Shown: positions 55,037 to 63,953 of the stretch, one piece after another
How positions within the stretch are numbered: the stretch's first letter is position 1
Layout of the letters: each line of letters starts with the position of its first letter
Source: Novosphingobium resinovorum
GTDB lineage: Bacteria > Pseudomonadota > Alphaproteobacteria > Sphingomonadales > Sphingomonadaceae
Direction of reading: 5' to 3'
DNA: 64,000 nt
Assembly: GCF_027922145.1 (NCBI RefSeq)
Contig: NZ_BSFC01000002.1
Location: 217,930 to 281,929 of the forward strand
Program-made: the position numbers and the translations under genes
Notes under the pieces: model-generated
Told to the model about the DNA's origin: nothing
Databases searched by the model: none
What the model saw: the letters and a program-made list of their open reading frames with translations, nothing else

Positions 55037-55828
55037 ATGGCAGGCGCTGACGACGGCTATTTCCCGAAACCGGAGAAGAAGAACCCGGTGTTCGGTTCGG
55101 GCAAACAGGGCAGCCCCTACTTCGAGGAGGACGGCGATGCCTCCGCCTCGGCCGCGTTCGGCGCCACCGCGCAGCAGTTGCAGCTGGAGGAGGACGTGCG
55201 CCTCCCCTGGCTGGAAGGCGACGACGAGGGTTATGAGGAAGAGCGCTCCGGCATCGGGCAGGGCGTGCTGCTGGGCGCGCTCGGCCTCGTCGCGCTGGTG
55301 GTCATCGGCGGCGGCGTGGTCTGGGCGATCAAGAGCCGTCCCGAGCAACCGCTGGTCGCAGACGGCGGCGTGATCGCCGCGCCCAAGGCCCCCTACAAGG
55401 TCAAGCCCGACAATCCCGGCGGCGAAGTCGTCGAGGGCACCGGCGACACCAGCTTCGCGGTGGCCGAGGGTCAGTCACGCCCGGTCCAGATCGACAAGAG
55501 CGACGATACGCCCGCGCCGGGCTTCCGCACGACTGCCGAGCCTGCCGAAGCCAAGCCGACCGACAAAGCTTCCGCGGCCGCTCCGGTGGTCAGCGGTGTC
55601 GGTGTGCAGGTCGGCGCCTATGCCTCTAAGGAGGCGGCGGAGGCCGGGTGGAACACGCTCAAGACGCAGTACGAACCGCTCGGCAGCATGAGTCACCGCG
55701 TGGTTCAGGGCAAGGCGGACATCGGCACCGTCTATCGCCTACAGGCCGTCTCCGGCGACGGCGCGGCGGCACGGGCCTTGTGCTCGGGCATGAAGGCCGC
55801 AGGGATGAGCTGCCAGGTCAAGAACTGA
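55037..55828 (+). CDS. SPOR-domain inner-membrane protein
   Basis: A 263-residue protein: acidic cytoplasmic N-terminus (about 1-75), one transmembrane helix (GVLLGALGLVALVVIGGGVVWAI, about 76-98), a Pro/Ala linker and a C-terminal SPOR domain (about 190-263: GVQVGAYASKEAAEAGWNTLKTQY..., VYRLQAV, ALCSGMKAAGMSCQV). SPOR domains bind denuded peptidoglycan glycan at the septum, so a division-site role is likely. It follows argS by 3 bases. Confidence 0.9.
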   Translation: MAGADDGYFPKPEKKNPVFGSGKQGSPYFEEDGDASASAAFGATAQQLQLEEDVRLPWLEGDDEGYEEERSGIGQGVLLGALGLVALVVIGGGVVWAIKSRPEQPLVADGGVIAAPKAPYKVKPDNPGGEVVEGTGDTSFAVAEGQSRPVQIDKSDDTPAPGFRTTAEPAEAKPTDKASAAAPVVSGVGVQVGAYASKEAAEAGWNTLKTQYEPLGSMSHRVVQGKADIGTVYRLQAVSGDGAAARALCSGMKAAGMSCQVKN

Positions 55829-55833
55829 TTGCT

Positions 55834-55946
55834 CGTCGTCCCGGCGCAGGCCGGGACCGCTGGCCGGGACCAACCCACCTTGCGGCGCGCGCAGCGAGTT
55901 CGCGCCTAAAGACCGCCACCGGTCCCGGATCAGGTCCGGGACGACG
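55834..55946. repeat. palindromic repeat, family C, copy 2
   Basis: The arms are CGTCGTCCCGG and CCGGGACGACG. The core has CCACCTTGCGGCGCGCGCAG and CGCCTAAAGACC. It lies between the convergent SPOR-domain and mitofilin-like genes. Confidence 0.9.
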
Positions 55947-55955
55947 GATGGTTTT

Positions 55956-56858
55956 TTACGCCCCCTCCGAAGCCTCCGGCGCCGGTTCCTCAGCCGGCGC
56001 GGTCGGCGCGAGCGGGCTCGGCTGATCGACCGAGTGGCCGGTCGAATCCTGCAGCCGGTTCGGCTCCAGCATCGCCGTCGTCTCGAGCAGGTCGAGCGCC
56101 TTCTGCGCGGCTTCGTAGCGGCGCGCATCGGCGATCCAGTTATCGGCCGCTTCGGCGCCGGGAAGCCGCTCGACCTCGCCGATGGCCGAATCGATGCGCT
56201 TGGCGGTTAGCATCAGGCGGGCGCGTTCGATGCGGGCGGTTGGATTGGCGAGCGCGGCCGAATCGCGGCGTACCACGAAGAGCGAGGTGATCTCCTGCCG
56301 CGTCCGCTCCCACAGGCTGCGGTTGGCGGTGCTGACCGTCAGTTCCGGCGACAGCGCTTCCAGCCGGGCGCTCAGCGCGTCGATGGTGACCGGGTTGGCG
56401 GCGAAGTCCACCAGCGTCTGCACCGCGCGCGGCTGGGCGTTCATGAAGCGCAGGCGCAGCTGGTCCGCAAGATAGCCGAGCGGCTCGCCGCGATCGACCA
56501 TGCGGCGGGCGGCGAAGGCGATCAGCAGGCCCTCGGCGCGCCCGGCGTTGCCGGCGGCGGCGCTGGTCTGAAGGTCGATGCGCGACATGCGATCCTCGAT
56601 CATCGCAAGGCGCCCCTCGACGGTGGCGATCTGCGACATCTGGGCGGCGGGCGGCGCAGGCCTGGGGCCGGGTTCGGGTGCCGCCGTCAGCGTCGCGGTG
56701 TTCGCGGCGTCGAGCAGGGTCGGCAGGTAGCCGCGCGTCGCCAGCCAGGCGACGAGCCCGGCGCCGATCACGAAGGCGATGAGCGCGACGAACAGCGTCA
56801 TGCCCGCCGAGCGGCGCTGCGGAGGAACGCCGGGAGGGGCGGAAGGGATGTCCTGCAT
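55956..56858 (-). CDS. mitofilin-like (COG4223-type) membrane protein next to hemD
   Basis: A 300-residue protein with a short Pro-rich N-terminus, one transmembrane helix (about 20-42: MTLFVALIAFVIGAGLVAWLA) and a periplasmic part rich in helices (VEGRLAMIEDRMSRID coiled-coil; LADQLRLRFMNAQPRAVQTLVDFA; TARIERARLMLTAKRIDSAIGEVERLPGA). This layout, directly after hemD, matches alphaproteobacterial mitofilin-domain/HemX-like proteins. The start ATG overlaps the hemD stop (TGATG). Function is unproven; related proteins are linked to membrane shaping or heme synthesis. Confidence 0.85.
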   Translation of the reverse strand: MQDIPSAPPGVPPQRRSAGMTLFVALIAFVIGAGLVAWLATRGYLPTLLDAANTATLTAAPEPGPRPAPPAAQMSQIATVEGRLAMIEDRMSRIDLQTSAAAGNAGRAEGLLIAFAARRMVDRGEPLGYLADQLRLRFMNAQPRAVQTLVDFAANPVTIDALSARLEALSPELTVSTANRSLWERTRQEITSLFVVRRDSAALANPTARIERARLMLTAKRIDSAIGEVERLPGAEAADNWIADARRYEAAQKALDLLETTAMLEPNRLQDSTGHSVDQPSPLAPTAPAEEPAPEASEGA

Positions 56859-57568
56859 CAAGTCCTTGTCGTCGCGGTTGCTGTCCGTGGGCCGGTGTCT
56901 TGGCACATCTGCTGCGCCAAGGCCAGCAATGCGGCGTCGTCAGGCCGGGCGGCGCTGCGCACTTGCGCCCAGCCTTCCCCGGCGCGCGCGGCGACCCTCG
57001 GGCCGATCGCGGCGAGGCGGATGCGCGAGCGCGGGATAGCGGCCTCGTCGCAGACCTGTGCGAAGCGCGCGGCCGCCTCGCCCGAGTGGAACAGGGCGAG
57101 CACGGGGTCGGCCAATGCCTCGATCAGCGCGGGCGGGGTGGGCAGGGCCTCGCTGGCGTAGACCTCGCGCGTGAAGATCGTGACGTCCTCGGGCACGTCG
57201 AGCGTGGTGCGCTCCCGCCCGGCGAGGCGCAGCAGGCGGTGGTGTCCGGGCTGGAGCACGCCGAGCAGGTTCTGCAGTCCGCCATGGCCGGTGGCGGCGA
57301 CCTCCATTCCGGCTTCACGCGCGGCCTGTGCGGTGGTTTCGCCGACGCAGTAGGCGGGCAGGCCGCGATAGGCCGCAATCTGAGGTCCACCATGGCGCAG
57401 GGCATTGGCGCTGCCGAGCAGGAGCGCGTCGACGGCGTCACGTGGGGCGGGCTCCCATACGAGGGGGCGCACTGCGAACAGCGGGAAGGCCAGTGCCTCC
57501 AGCCCGCGTTCACGCGCTGCTGCCAGCGTGGCCAAGGCACCGGGCTCGGGGCGGAGGATCAGGATCAT
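56858..57568 (-). CDS. hemD: uroporphyrinogen-III synthase
   Basis: A 236-residue protein closing hydroxymethylbilane to uroporphyrinogen III. Although weakly conserved in sequence, it has the HemD layout: N-terminal ILILRPEPGALATLAAARERGLEALAFPLF, the mid-domain AYCVGETTAQAAREAG and the C-terminal ALFHSGEAAARFAQVC...RIRLAAIGPRVAARAGEGW. ATG 57568 is chosen; the frame upstream reads through a family C repeat. Position between hemC and the mitofilin-like gene supports the call. Confidence 0.9.
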   Translation of the reverse strand: MILILRPEPGALATLAAARERGLEALAFPLFAVRPLVWEPAPRDAVDALLLGSANALRHGGPQIAAYRGLPAYCVGETTAQAAREAGMEVAATGHGGLQNLLGVLQPGHHRLLRLAGRERTTLDVPEDVTIFTREVYASEALPTPPALIEALADPVLALFHSGEAAARFAQVCDEAAIPRSRIRLAAIGPRVAARAGEGWAQVRSAARPDDAALLALAQQMCQDTGPRTATATTRT

Positions 57569-57574
57569 CGCCTT

Positions 57575-57688
57575 CGTCGTCCCGGACTTGATCCGGGACC
57601 GCTGGCAGTCTTTAGCCGCGAACTCGCCGCGCGCGCTGCAAGGTGGGCGGGTCCCGGCCACCGGTCCCGGATCAAGTCCGGGACGACG
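57575..57688. repeat. palindromic repeat, family C, copy 3 (inverted core)
   Basis: The arms are CGTCGTCCCGGACTTGATCC and complement. The core (about 57606-57660) matches the 55834 core after reverse complementing (TCTTTAGCCGCG and GCAAGGTGGG). It is inserted between hemC and hemD in a same-strand operon. Confidence 0.9.
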
Positions 57689-57694
57689 AAAGGC

Positions 57695-58645
57695 TCACGC
57701 TCCGGCAAAATGCACCGTGATGGCGGGAACCGCGCGGGCGAGCAGGTCGGCGGCGAGGCGCCCCGGACCTTCCGCGTCGTCGGCGGGAAAGCGGGCCTCA
57801 CCCGTAACGTGCTCGGCGCCATCGGGGCTGTAGAGCGCAGCGCGCATGACGAGGTGCGCGTCCTCATTGCGGGTCAGCACCGCGATCGGGCTGTGGCAGT
57901 TGCCGCCGAGGCCCGCCAGCAGCGCCCGTTCGGCGAGCACTTGCGCGCGGCTGGGCGCGTCGTCCACGGCAGCGAGGAAGGCGCGGGTGCGTTCGTCGTC
58001 GGCGCGGCACTCGATCATGATCGCGGCCTGCGCCGGGGCGGGCAGCCAGTCCTCGGCGTCGAGGGGGTGGCCGGTGCCGGTCTCGCCCAGCCGCACGAGG
58101 CCCGCCCGCGCCAGGAACGTCGCGTCGGCCTCCCCCGCCGCCAGCTTGGCGAGGCGGGTGGCGACGTTGCCGCGGAAGGTCACCACCTTGCAGTCCGGCC
58201 GGGCGTGGAGCAGCTGCGCGGCGCGGCGCGGCGCGCTGGTGCCGACGACGGCCCCCGGTGGCAGCGCGGCGATGCTCTCCGCGCCGACCAGCACATCGCG
58301 CACGTCCTCACGCGGGAGGATGGCGCCGATCGTGAAGGCCCCGGGGCGGATCGTCTCGACGTCCTTGGCCGAGTGGACCGCGAAGTCGATCTCGCCGCTC
58401 GCCAGCCAGGCGTCGAGTTCCTTGGTCCACAGCGCCTTGCCGCCGATTTCGGCGAGCGCGCGGTCCTGGATGCGATCGCCGCTGGCGGTAACGGCCACGA
58501 TCTCTATATGCGCCGGATCGATTCCGTGCGCCTGGGCGAGCCGGTCTCGCGCCTCATGGGCCTGCGCCATCGCCAGCGGCGAACGGCGTGTGCCCAATTT
58601 GTAACGCTCAGGGCGGAAGGTCTGGTCTTGTTTATCGTTGGTCAT
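57695..58645 (-). CDS. hemC: porphobilinogen deaminase (hydroxymethylbilane synthase)
   Basis: A 316-residue enzyme polymerising four porphobilinogens. Landmarks: [14 protein letters not shown], the [10 protein letters not shown] motif, [19 protein letters not shown] and the dipyrromethane cofactor Cys in [13 protein letters not shown] 58645 gives the usual length plus about 14 residues at the N-terminus. It is divergent from tsaD, a gene order shared by many alphaproteobacteria. hemD follows after a 126-bp gap filled by a repeat. Confidence 0.95.
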   Translation of the reverse strand: MTNDKQDQTFRPERYKLGTRRSPLAMAQAHEARDRLAQAHGIDPAHIEIVAVTASGDRIQDRALAEIGGKALWTKELDAWLASGEIDFAVHSAKDVETIRPGAFTIGAILPREDVRDVLVGAESIAALPPGAVVGTSAPRRAAQLLHARPDCKVVTFRGNVATRLAKLAAGEADATFLARAGLVRLGETGTGHPLDAEDWLPAPAQAAIMIECRADDERTRAFLAAVDDAPSRAQVLAERALLAGLGGNCHSPIAVLTRNEDAHLVMRAALYSPDGAEHVTGEARFPADDAEGPGRLAADLLARAVPAITVHFAGA

Positions 58646-58689
58646 CGGCGGCTTGTGCTACCGGGCATTGTCGTTCAGGGGAAGGCCGG

Positions 58690-59724
58690 ATGAGCATAGT
58701 TCTCGGCATTGAATCCTCGTGCGACGAGACGGCGGCGGCGCTGGTCACCGACGACAGGGTGATCCTCGCCCAGCGCATCGCCTCGCAGGACGAAGAGCAC
58801 CGCCCTTTCGGCGGCGTCGTGCCCGAGATCGCCGCGCGCGCCCATGCCGAGCGGCTTGCCCCGCTGATCGAGGCGACGCTGGCCGATGCCGGGATGACGC
58901 TCGATCAGGTGGACGCGATCGCCGCGACCGCCGGGCCGGGGCTGATCGGCGGGGTCATGGTCGGTCTCGTCACCGCCAAGGCGCTGGCGATGGCCACCGA
59001 CAAGCCGCTGATCGCGGTCAACCATCTCGAAGGGCATGCCCTGTCGCCGCGCCTCGCCGATGCCAGCCTCGCCTATCCCTACCTGCTGCTGCTCGTCTCG
59101 GGCGGGCACTGCCAGATTCTGCTGGTCGAGGACGTGGGCCAGTTCCGCCGCCTCGGCACAACCATCGACGACGCGCTGGGCGAGGCTTTCGACAAGTCCG
59201 CCAAGGTCCTCGGCCTCGGCTATCCCGGCGGCCCGGCGCTGGAGCGGCTTGCGCTTCAGGGCGATGCGAAGAAAGTGCCGCTGCCGCGCCCGCTCAAGGG
59301 TTCGGCCGAGCCGCACTTCTCCTTCGCCGGGCTCAAGAGCGCGGTGCTGCGGGCGAAGCAGTCGGGCGAGTACACCGATGCCGACATCGCCGCCTCGTTC
59401 CAGCAGGCCGCGATCGACTGCCTGATCGACCGCACCCGCCGGGCGCTCGCCAAGTGCGGGCCGGTGAACGCGCTCGTCGTCGCGGGCGGCGTCGCGGCGA
59501 ACAAGGCGATCCGCAGTGCGCTGGAAGCGCTGGCGGCAAGCCATTTGCTGCCTTTCATCGCACCGCCGCTTAGCCTGTGTACGGACAATGCGGCGATGAT
59601 CGCCTGGGCCGGTGTGGAGCGGTTCGAACGCGGGCAGTCCGACCCGCTCGACGTGGCGGCGCGCCCGCGCTGGCCGCTCGATCCGGAGGCCGAGGCGGTA
59701 CGCGGTGCGGGAGTGAAGGCATGA
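58690..59724 (+). CDS. tsaD: tRNA N6-adenosine threonylcarbamoyltransferase
   Basis: A 344-residue ASKHA-fold enzyme forming t6A37 in tRNAs. Landmarks: [16 protein letters not shown], the metal-binding [12 protein letters not shown] (HxxxH), [36 protein letters not shown] and [16 protein letters not shown] 58690 matches the family start; the frame upstream overlaps hemC. Its stop overlaps the gpsA start by 4 bases. Confidence 0.96.
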   Translation: MSIVLGIESSCDETAAALVTDDRVILAQRIASQDEEHRPFGGVVPEIAARAHAERLAPLIEATLADAGMTLDQVDAIAATAGPGLIGGVMVGLVTAKALAMATDKPLIAVNHLEGHALSPRLADASLAYPYLLLLVSGGHCQILLVEDVGQFRRLGTTIDDALGEAFDKSAKVLGLGYPGGPALERLALQGDAKKVPLPRPLKGSAEPHFSFAGLKSAVLRAKQSGEYTDADIAASFQQAAIDCLIDRTRRALAKCGPVNALVVAGGVAANKAIRSALEALAASHLLPFIAPPLSLCTDNAAMIAWAGVERFERGQSDPLDVAARPRWPLDPEAEAVRGAGVKA

Positions 59725-60719
59725 GCGCGAAGATCGGCGTCATTGGTGCAGGCGCATGGGGCACGGCGCTGGCGCAGGCATTCGCCAGCGATGGCAGCGA
59801 CGTGCTGCTCTGGGCGCGCGAGACCGAACTGGTCGAGGAGATCAACCGCGACCGCCGCAACGGCCTCTACCTGCCGAGCGCCGCGCTGGCGTCCACCATC
59901 CGCGCCACCAGCGACCTGGGCGAATTCGCCGCACTTCCGGCGCTGCTGGTGGTCGTGCCCGCTCAGTTCGTCGCCTCGGTGATTGCGGGCCTACCTGCAG
60001 GCGACCGGGATCTCGTGCTCTGCGCCAAGGGTATCGAGGCCGGAACCGGCCGCCTGATGGCCGACGTCGCCGCGAGCGCCTGCGCGCCCGAGCGACTGGC
60101 GGTGCTCTCCGGGCCCACGTTTGCGCACGAAGTCGCCGCCGGGCTGCCGACCGCCGTGACGCTCGCCTGCGGTGGCGGGCGTGCGCAGTGGGACCGGCTG
60201 GCGCCGCTGCTCGCCCGCCCGGCGCTGCGGCCTTATTATTCCGATGACGTCGTCGGCGCCGAGATCGGCGGTGCGGTCAAGAACGTGCTCGCCATTGCCT
60301 GCGGTGTGGTCGAGGGTTTGAACCTCGGCCAGAACGCCCGCGCGGCGCTGATCGCGCGCGGCTATGCCGAAATGCTGCGCTTCGGGCTGGCGAGAGGCGC
60401 CCGCGCGGAGACGCTGTCGGGCCTGTGCGGTCTTGGCGATCTGGTGCTGACCTGCTCCTCCACCTCCAGCCGCAACTTCTCGCTCGGTCTCGCGCTGGGC
60501 AAGGGGCTGACCGCCGCCGAGGCGCTGTCAGGCAAGAACAGCGTGGCCGAAGGCGCGGCGACCGCGCCGGTGCTCGCCGACCTCGCCCGCCGTGACGGCA
60601 TCCAGATGCCCATCGTCGAAGCGGTCGAGCGGCTGCTGAAGGGCGAGGCTCCGGCGAGCGCGGTCGTGAGCGATCTCCTGTCGCGCCCGCTGCGCGACGA
60701 GCAGGAGCCTGCTTCTTGA
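59721..60719 (+). CDS. gpsA: glycerol-3-phosphate dehydrogenase [NAD(P)+]
   Basis: A 332-residue enzyme making sn-glycerol 3-phosphate for phospholipids. The Rossmann motif is [14 protein letters not shown] at the N-terminus, followed by [35 protein letters not shown], the catalytic Lys in [15 protein letters not shown] and [22 protein letters not shown] 59721 overlaps tsaD. The next gene starts inside its stop codon. Confidence 0.96.
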   Translation: MSAKIGVIGAGAWGTALAQAFASDGSDVLLWARETELVEEINRDRRNGLYLPSAALASTIRATSDLGEFAALPALLVVVPAQFVASVIAGLPAGDRDLVLCAKGIEAGTGRLMADVAASACAPERLAVLSGPTFAHEVAAGLPTAVTLACGGGRAQWDRLAPLLARPALRPYYSDDVVGAEIGGAVKNVLAIACGVVEGLNLGQNARAALIARGYAEMLRFGLARGARAETLSGLCGLGDLVLTCSSTSSRNFSLGLALGKGLTAAEALSGKNSVAEGAATAPVLADLARRDGIQMPIVEAVERLLKGEAPASAVVSDLLSRPLRDEQEPAS

Positions 60720-62269
60720 GTACGCCCTACGGCGATCCCGCCCACGCACCGCAAGGCGACAAGGAGCGCGACGACATCGCCGCTCTCGCCAAGGGCGGGC
60801 GCACCAACCTGTTCGGATTCTTCCTGCGGCTCGCCGCGCGCATCCCGTTCCTGTTCATCGCCGGGCGCGCCGCGTCCTACGGACCGGCCGCGCTGGGCCG
60901 CTTCGCCTCGGCGCTGGTGCTGATCGAGCTGACCTCGATGCTCTGCACGATGGGCGAGAAGCGCGGGCTGGCGCAGCGGCTGTCAGAGACGGAGGGGCAG
61001 GTGCGGCCTGCCAACGTGATCGCCGACGGTTCGATCCTCGCGATCATCGCCAGTTGCACAGCCGCCCTGCTTTTCTGGTTCGTGCCGGGCGTGCTGTTCC
61101 CGGGTGGCCATTACACGCAGATCGACCGCTTGATGGTGATCGCGCTGCCGCCCTTCACGATGACCGAGATCTGGCTGGCCGCGCTCGCCTATCGTCTGCG
61201 GGTGACGCCGACGGTGTGGTCGCGCGCGATCGTGGAGCCGTGGACGATCTCGATCATGGCGGGCGCGATGATCTGGCTGGCGCCCGAGAGCGGGCTGTCC
61301 ATCGCCTATATCGCCTCGATCTATGCCGCCGCGCTGACGGCGGCGATCCCGTTCTTCCGCGAATACGGCCTGCCGCGCGGGTGGAAGCCCCGGCCCGGTG
61401 CAATGCGCAAGCTGGCCTTGCGCTCGCTGCCGATCGCATTGGCCGACGCGATCGAGTGGGGCACCCGGCGCGTCGACATCTTCCTGCTTGGCTTTCTTGC
61501 CCCGGCTTCGGCGGTCGGCGTCTATTACGCGGCGCAGCAGGTCGCGAGCCTGCCGCAGAAGCTCAAGACCAGCTTCGAGCCGGTGCTCGGCCCGGTGATC
61601 ACGCGCAACCTGAAGGAAAAGGACTATGCCGCGATCGCCCGGCAGGTCTGTCAGGTGGGCTTCTGGATCACCGCCTCGCAAGCCGGGATCGCACTGGCGC
61701 TGGGCATTCCCGGCAACGGCGTGATGGGCCTCGTCGGACGCGAGTTCGTCGGCGGCACCGGGGCGCTGGCCTTTCTGCTCGCAGCCGAGGTCGTCGCCGC
61801 CACCGCCGTGGTGAGCGAGGCGGCGCTGATCTACGTCGCGCGGCTGCGCAACTTGTGGGTCTCGATCGGGACCATCGCGCTGCAGGCGGCGCTGACGCTC
61901 TTCGGCATCCTGCTGATGCAGCGGCTCGGCTTCAATCCGCTGTTCCAGGCCGCCGCTGCCGCCTGCGCGCTGATGCTGGCGCTGGGGCTGTCCTCGATCG
62001 TCAAGTCGGTGATGCTGGCGCGCATCCTGAAGGAACCGATCAACAACTGGCGCTGGGCGCTGGTCTGGGCGGCTTTGCCGGCCGTCGTCATCGGTTTCCT
62101 CGCGGTGCGCTTCCTGCCCGAGTGGGCGGCGCTGGCCTTCGGAATCCCGGCGATCCTGGGTTCCTACTTCCTCGTTATCTGGAAGAAGGCGTTCGGGCCT
62201 GAGGACCGGCGGCTGTTCCAGAAGGCGAAGAAGGTCGAAACTCCGCTTGGCGAGCAACTGCCCGGCTGA
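60716..62269 (+). CDS. polysaccharide flippase (MOP/Wzx-like) membrane protein
   Basis: A 517-residue, multi-spanning inner-membrane protein with about 12-14 hydrophobic helices across its length, without signal peptide. The N-terminal LFGFFLRLAARIPFLFIAGRAASYGPAALGRFASALVLIEL and the central RSLPIALADAIEWGTRRVDIFLLGFLAPASAVGVYYAAQQVASLPQKLK match the polysaccharide-biosynthesis/MATE-like MOP superfamily. Substrate is unknown. The TTG start at 60716 overlaps the gpsA stop (TTGA) and is preceded by AGGAG 9 bases upstream, which supports this unusual start. It is the third gene of the tsaD operon. Confidence 0.87.
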   Translation: MSTPYGDPAHAPQGDKERDDIAALAKGGRTNLFGFFLRLAARIPFLFIAGRAASYGPAALGRFASALVLIELTSMLCTMGEKRGLAQRLSETEGQVRPANVIADGSILAIIASCTAALLFWFVPGVLFPGGHYTQIDRLMVIALPPFTMTEIWLAALAYRLRVTPTVWSRAIVEPWTISIMAGAMIWLAPESGLSIAYIASIYAAALTAAIPFFREYGLPRGWKPRPGAMRKLALRSLPIALADAIEWGTRRVDIFLLGFLAPASAVGVYYAAQQVASLPQKLKTSFEPVLGPVITRNLKEKDYAAIARQVCQVGFWITASQAGIALALGIPGNGVMGLVGREFVGGTGALAFLLAAEVVAATAVVSEAALIYVARLRNLWVSIGTIALQAALTLFGILLMQRLGFNPLFQAAAAACALMLALGLSSIVKSVMLARILKEPINNWRWALVWAALPAVVIGFLAVRFLPEWAALAFGIPAILGSYFLVIWKKAFGPEDRRLFQKAKKVETPLGEQLPG

Positions 62270-62320
62270 CAGCCCGGCTTCGGTTCTCTAGGTTGCCCCT
62301 CCATGACGCCGAACCACTTT

Positions 62321-62397
62321 CGTCATTGCGAGCGTAGCGAAGCAATCCAGAGCGGCTCAGAACGGCCTTGGATTGCTTCGCTACGCTCGCAATGACG
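62321..62397. repeat. palindromic repeat, family A, copy 6
   Basis: A 77-bp copy with GTAGC-type arms and the centre CCAGAGCGG...CCTTGG. It lies between the flippase gene and the OmpA-like gene. Confidence 0.92.
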
Positions 62398-62433
62398 ATT
62401 CAATTTCAAGCCATCTTGCTCTAGGCTGCCCTC

Positions 62434-63156
62434 ATGAATCCCCGCCGCGCATCGCTGATCGTCGCCGGAGCCGCGCTGTGCCTGGTCATGTCCTTCGCCG
62501 TCACCCGGGCGCGGGGGCTTGCGTTCATCGGCGACCTCGACCGGCAGGCTTCGGCCGCGCGCGATGCTGTGGGCGGGAAGGGCGTGACGCTGAATTTCCG
62601 CGACCGCTACGGCTGGCTGACCCGCCACCCGGTGCTCTCCGGCGGCAGGGACCTTTCGCCCGAGACGCGCAAGGCTGTCGCCGCCGCCATCGCTGCGGTG
62701 CCGGGGATCGCGGGGGTGAGTTGGGCGCGGGACGGCGACGATCGCAGCGTCTTGGCCCACTGCCAGGACGACGTCGAGCGCATCCTCGAAACCCGTACCA
62801 TCCGTTTCGGCGAGGCCAGCACGCGCCTCGAACCGTCGAGCGAGCGGCTGCTGGGCGAAGTGGCGCGCTCGCTGCGGCCTTGCGTGGGCAGCATCATCGC
62901 GGTGACCGGGCATACCGACGCCTCGGGCAACCAGAAGGTCAATGTCGCGCTCTCGCAGGCGCGGGCGGAGGCGGTGCGCTCGGCCCTCATCGCGCGGGGG
63001 ATTCCGGCGACGAATCTGCGCGCGGCAGGCCTCGGCTCGGCGCGGCCGGTGGAAGGGCTGGACCCGCTCGACCCGGCCAATCGGCGCATCGAGTTCTCGG
63101 TGCTCTATACCGCGCCGGTCAAGCCGACGCCGATCGATACGCCGGGGCCTGAATGA
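62434..63156 (+). CDS. OmpA-family peptidoglycan-binding protein
   Basis: A 240-residue protein. An N-terminal hydrophobic segment (about 10-26) acts as anchor or signal. The middle part contains a BON-like stretch (VAAAIAAVPGIAGVSWARDGDD). The C-terminal OmpA domain (about 120-238) starts TIRFGEASTRLEPSSERLL and includes AVTGHTDASGNQKVNVALSQARAEAVRSAL with the Asp/Arg pair that binds diaminopimelate. It probably tethers the envelope to peptidoglycan. It is followed by a tiny membrane ORF and a helix-hairpin-helix gene in the same direction. Confidence 0.9.
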   Translation: MNPRRASLIVAGAALCLVMSFAVTRARGLAFIGDLDRQASAARDAVGGKGVTLNFRDRYGWLTRHPVLSGGRDLSPETRKAVAAAIAAVPGIAGVSWARDGDDRSVLAHCQDDVERILETRTIRFGEASTRLEPSSERLLGEVARSLRPCVGSIIAVTGHTDASGNQKVNVALSQARAEAVRSALIARGIPATNLRAAGLGSARPVEGLDPLDPANRRIEFSVLYTAPVKPTPIDTPGPE

Positions 63157-63187
63157 TGGACTTGAGGGACTAGGAAAGGACGCTGCC

Positions 63188-63286
63188 TTGCCGCTATGGC
63201 TGGAAATGGCCGTCTCGGTGCTGCTGTCCTACGGGATCGGTTTCGGCATCGGCGCCGCAATATGGAATCGCAGGAAGGTGAACTGA
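63188..63286 (+). CDS. 32-residue predicted membrane peptide
   Basis: A short frame with TTG start: PLWLEMAVSVLLSYGIGFGIGAAIWNRRKVN after the initiator. It is one hydrophobic helix with GxxxG-like spacing (G-x-G-x-GxG) followed by a basic RRK tail, predicting N-out/C-in topology. AGGAAAGGA (about 63172-63180) precedes the TTG at suitable distance. The stop is one base from the GTG start of the next gene, so the two are tightly linked. It is below the usual gene-finder limit. I have the impression that similar peptides accompany the next gene in other sphingomonads, but cannot verify this. Confidence 0.6.
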   Translation: MPLWLEMAVSVLLSYGIGFGIGAAIWNRRKVN

Positions 63287-63287
63287 C

Positions 63288-63920
63288 GTGCTGGAAATGG
63301 TTCAGGCGAACTGGCTGGTCTTCATCGTCGCGCTGCTCGTGGGCATCGTGGTGGCCTACTGGGTCTTCATCCACGGCTCGAAGCCGGCGCGGCGCGAGCA
63401 TCGCCCCGACGTGCTCGACGAGGGCGCGGCGCCCGCGCAGCGCAACCAGGCGCTGATAGACGACGCGCCGCCCGCCTCGCAGTACCACATCGACCCGCCG
63501 GCGATGGCCGGGACGATGGCGGGCATCGGCGAGGTCATCGCCGTCGCCGCGCAGGAAGAGGCCGACGAGGCGCGCCACAACGATGCGGCGCACGAGCCCC
63601 CGCAGACCATCGCCGCCGAGCCCGATCCGACGCCCGCTCCTCCGGCCCCGCCGGTCGTGGAGACGGCTGAGGGTGAAGTCGCGGCGGACGACCTGCGCAA
63701 GATCAAGGGCCTCGGCCCCAAGATGCTGACATTGCTCCATGCGCTGGGCGTAACGAGCTATGCGCAGATCGCGGCATGGAGCGATGCGGACCTCGACGAA
63801 CTCGACACCAAACTGGGCGCCTTCGCGGGCCGCCCGCGCCGCGACAGCTGGGTAGAGCAGGCACGGCTGCTGTCGAGCGGCGATACCGGCGCTTACGAGG
63901 CGCAGTTCGGGAAGCTCTGA
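63288..63920 (+). CDS. membrane-anchored helix-hairpin-helix protein
   Basis: A 210-residue protein: N-terminal transmembrane helix (about 10-30: WLVFIVALLVGIVVAYWVFI), a long Ala/Glu/Pro-rich linker (about 35-125) and a C-terminal HhH domain (about 130-205) with DDLRKIKGLGPKMLTLLHALGVTSYAQIAAWSDADLDELDTKLG. This domain is of the 'predicted flap endonuclease-1-like 5' DNA nuclease' type seen near ribosomal protein bL21 and respiratory chain proteins; it binds DNA or protein rather than showing a nuclease active site. GTG start at 63288. Confidence 0.85.
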   Translation: MLEMVQANWLVFIVALLVGIVVAYWVFIHGSKPARREHRPDVLDEGAAPAQRNQALIDDAPPASQYHIDPPAMAGTMAGIGEVIAVAAQEEADEARHNDAAHEPPQTIAAEPDPTPAPPAPPVVETAEGEVAADDLRKIKGLGPKMLTLLHALGVTSYAQIAAWSDADLDELDTKLGAFAGRPRRDSWVEQARLLSSGDTGAYEAQFGKL

Positions 63921-63930
63921 GTATTTTCTG

Positions 63931-63953
63931 CAAATCCGCCACAGGCGGATTTG
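63931..63953 (+). terminator. hairpin after the HhH gene
   Basis: CAAATCCGCC and GGCGGATTTG form a perfect 10-bp stem with a 3-base ACA loop, 10 bases after the stop. No T-run follows. Bases 63954-64000 hold no recognisable gene. Confidence 0.6.

Noticed and set aside
53270..55348. A 692-codon minus-strand open frame antisense to argS and the SPOR gene
   Set aside because: It has no family motifs and mirrors the third-position GC bias of argS; argS itself has all class Ia synthetase motifs.
59610..59640. A GGTTCGAA string reminiscent of a tRNA T-arm
   Set aside because: It lies within the tsaD coding sequence and no cloverleaf can be drawn around it; no tRNA gene was found in the window.
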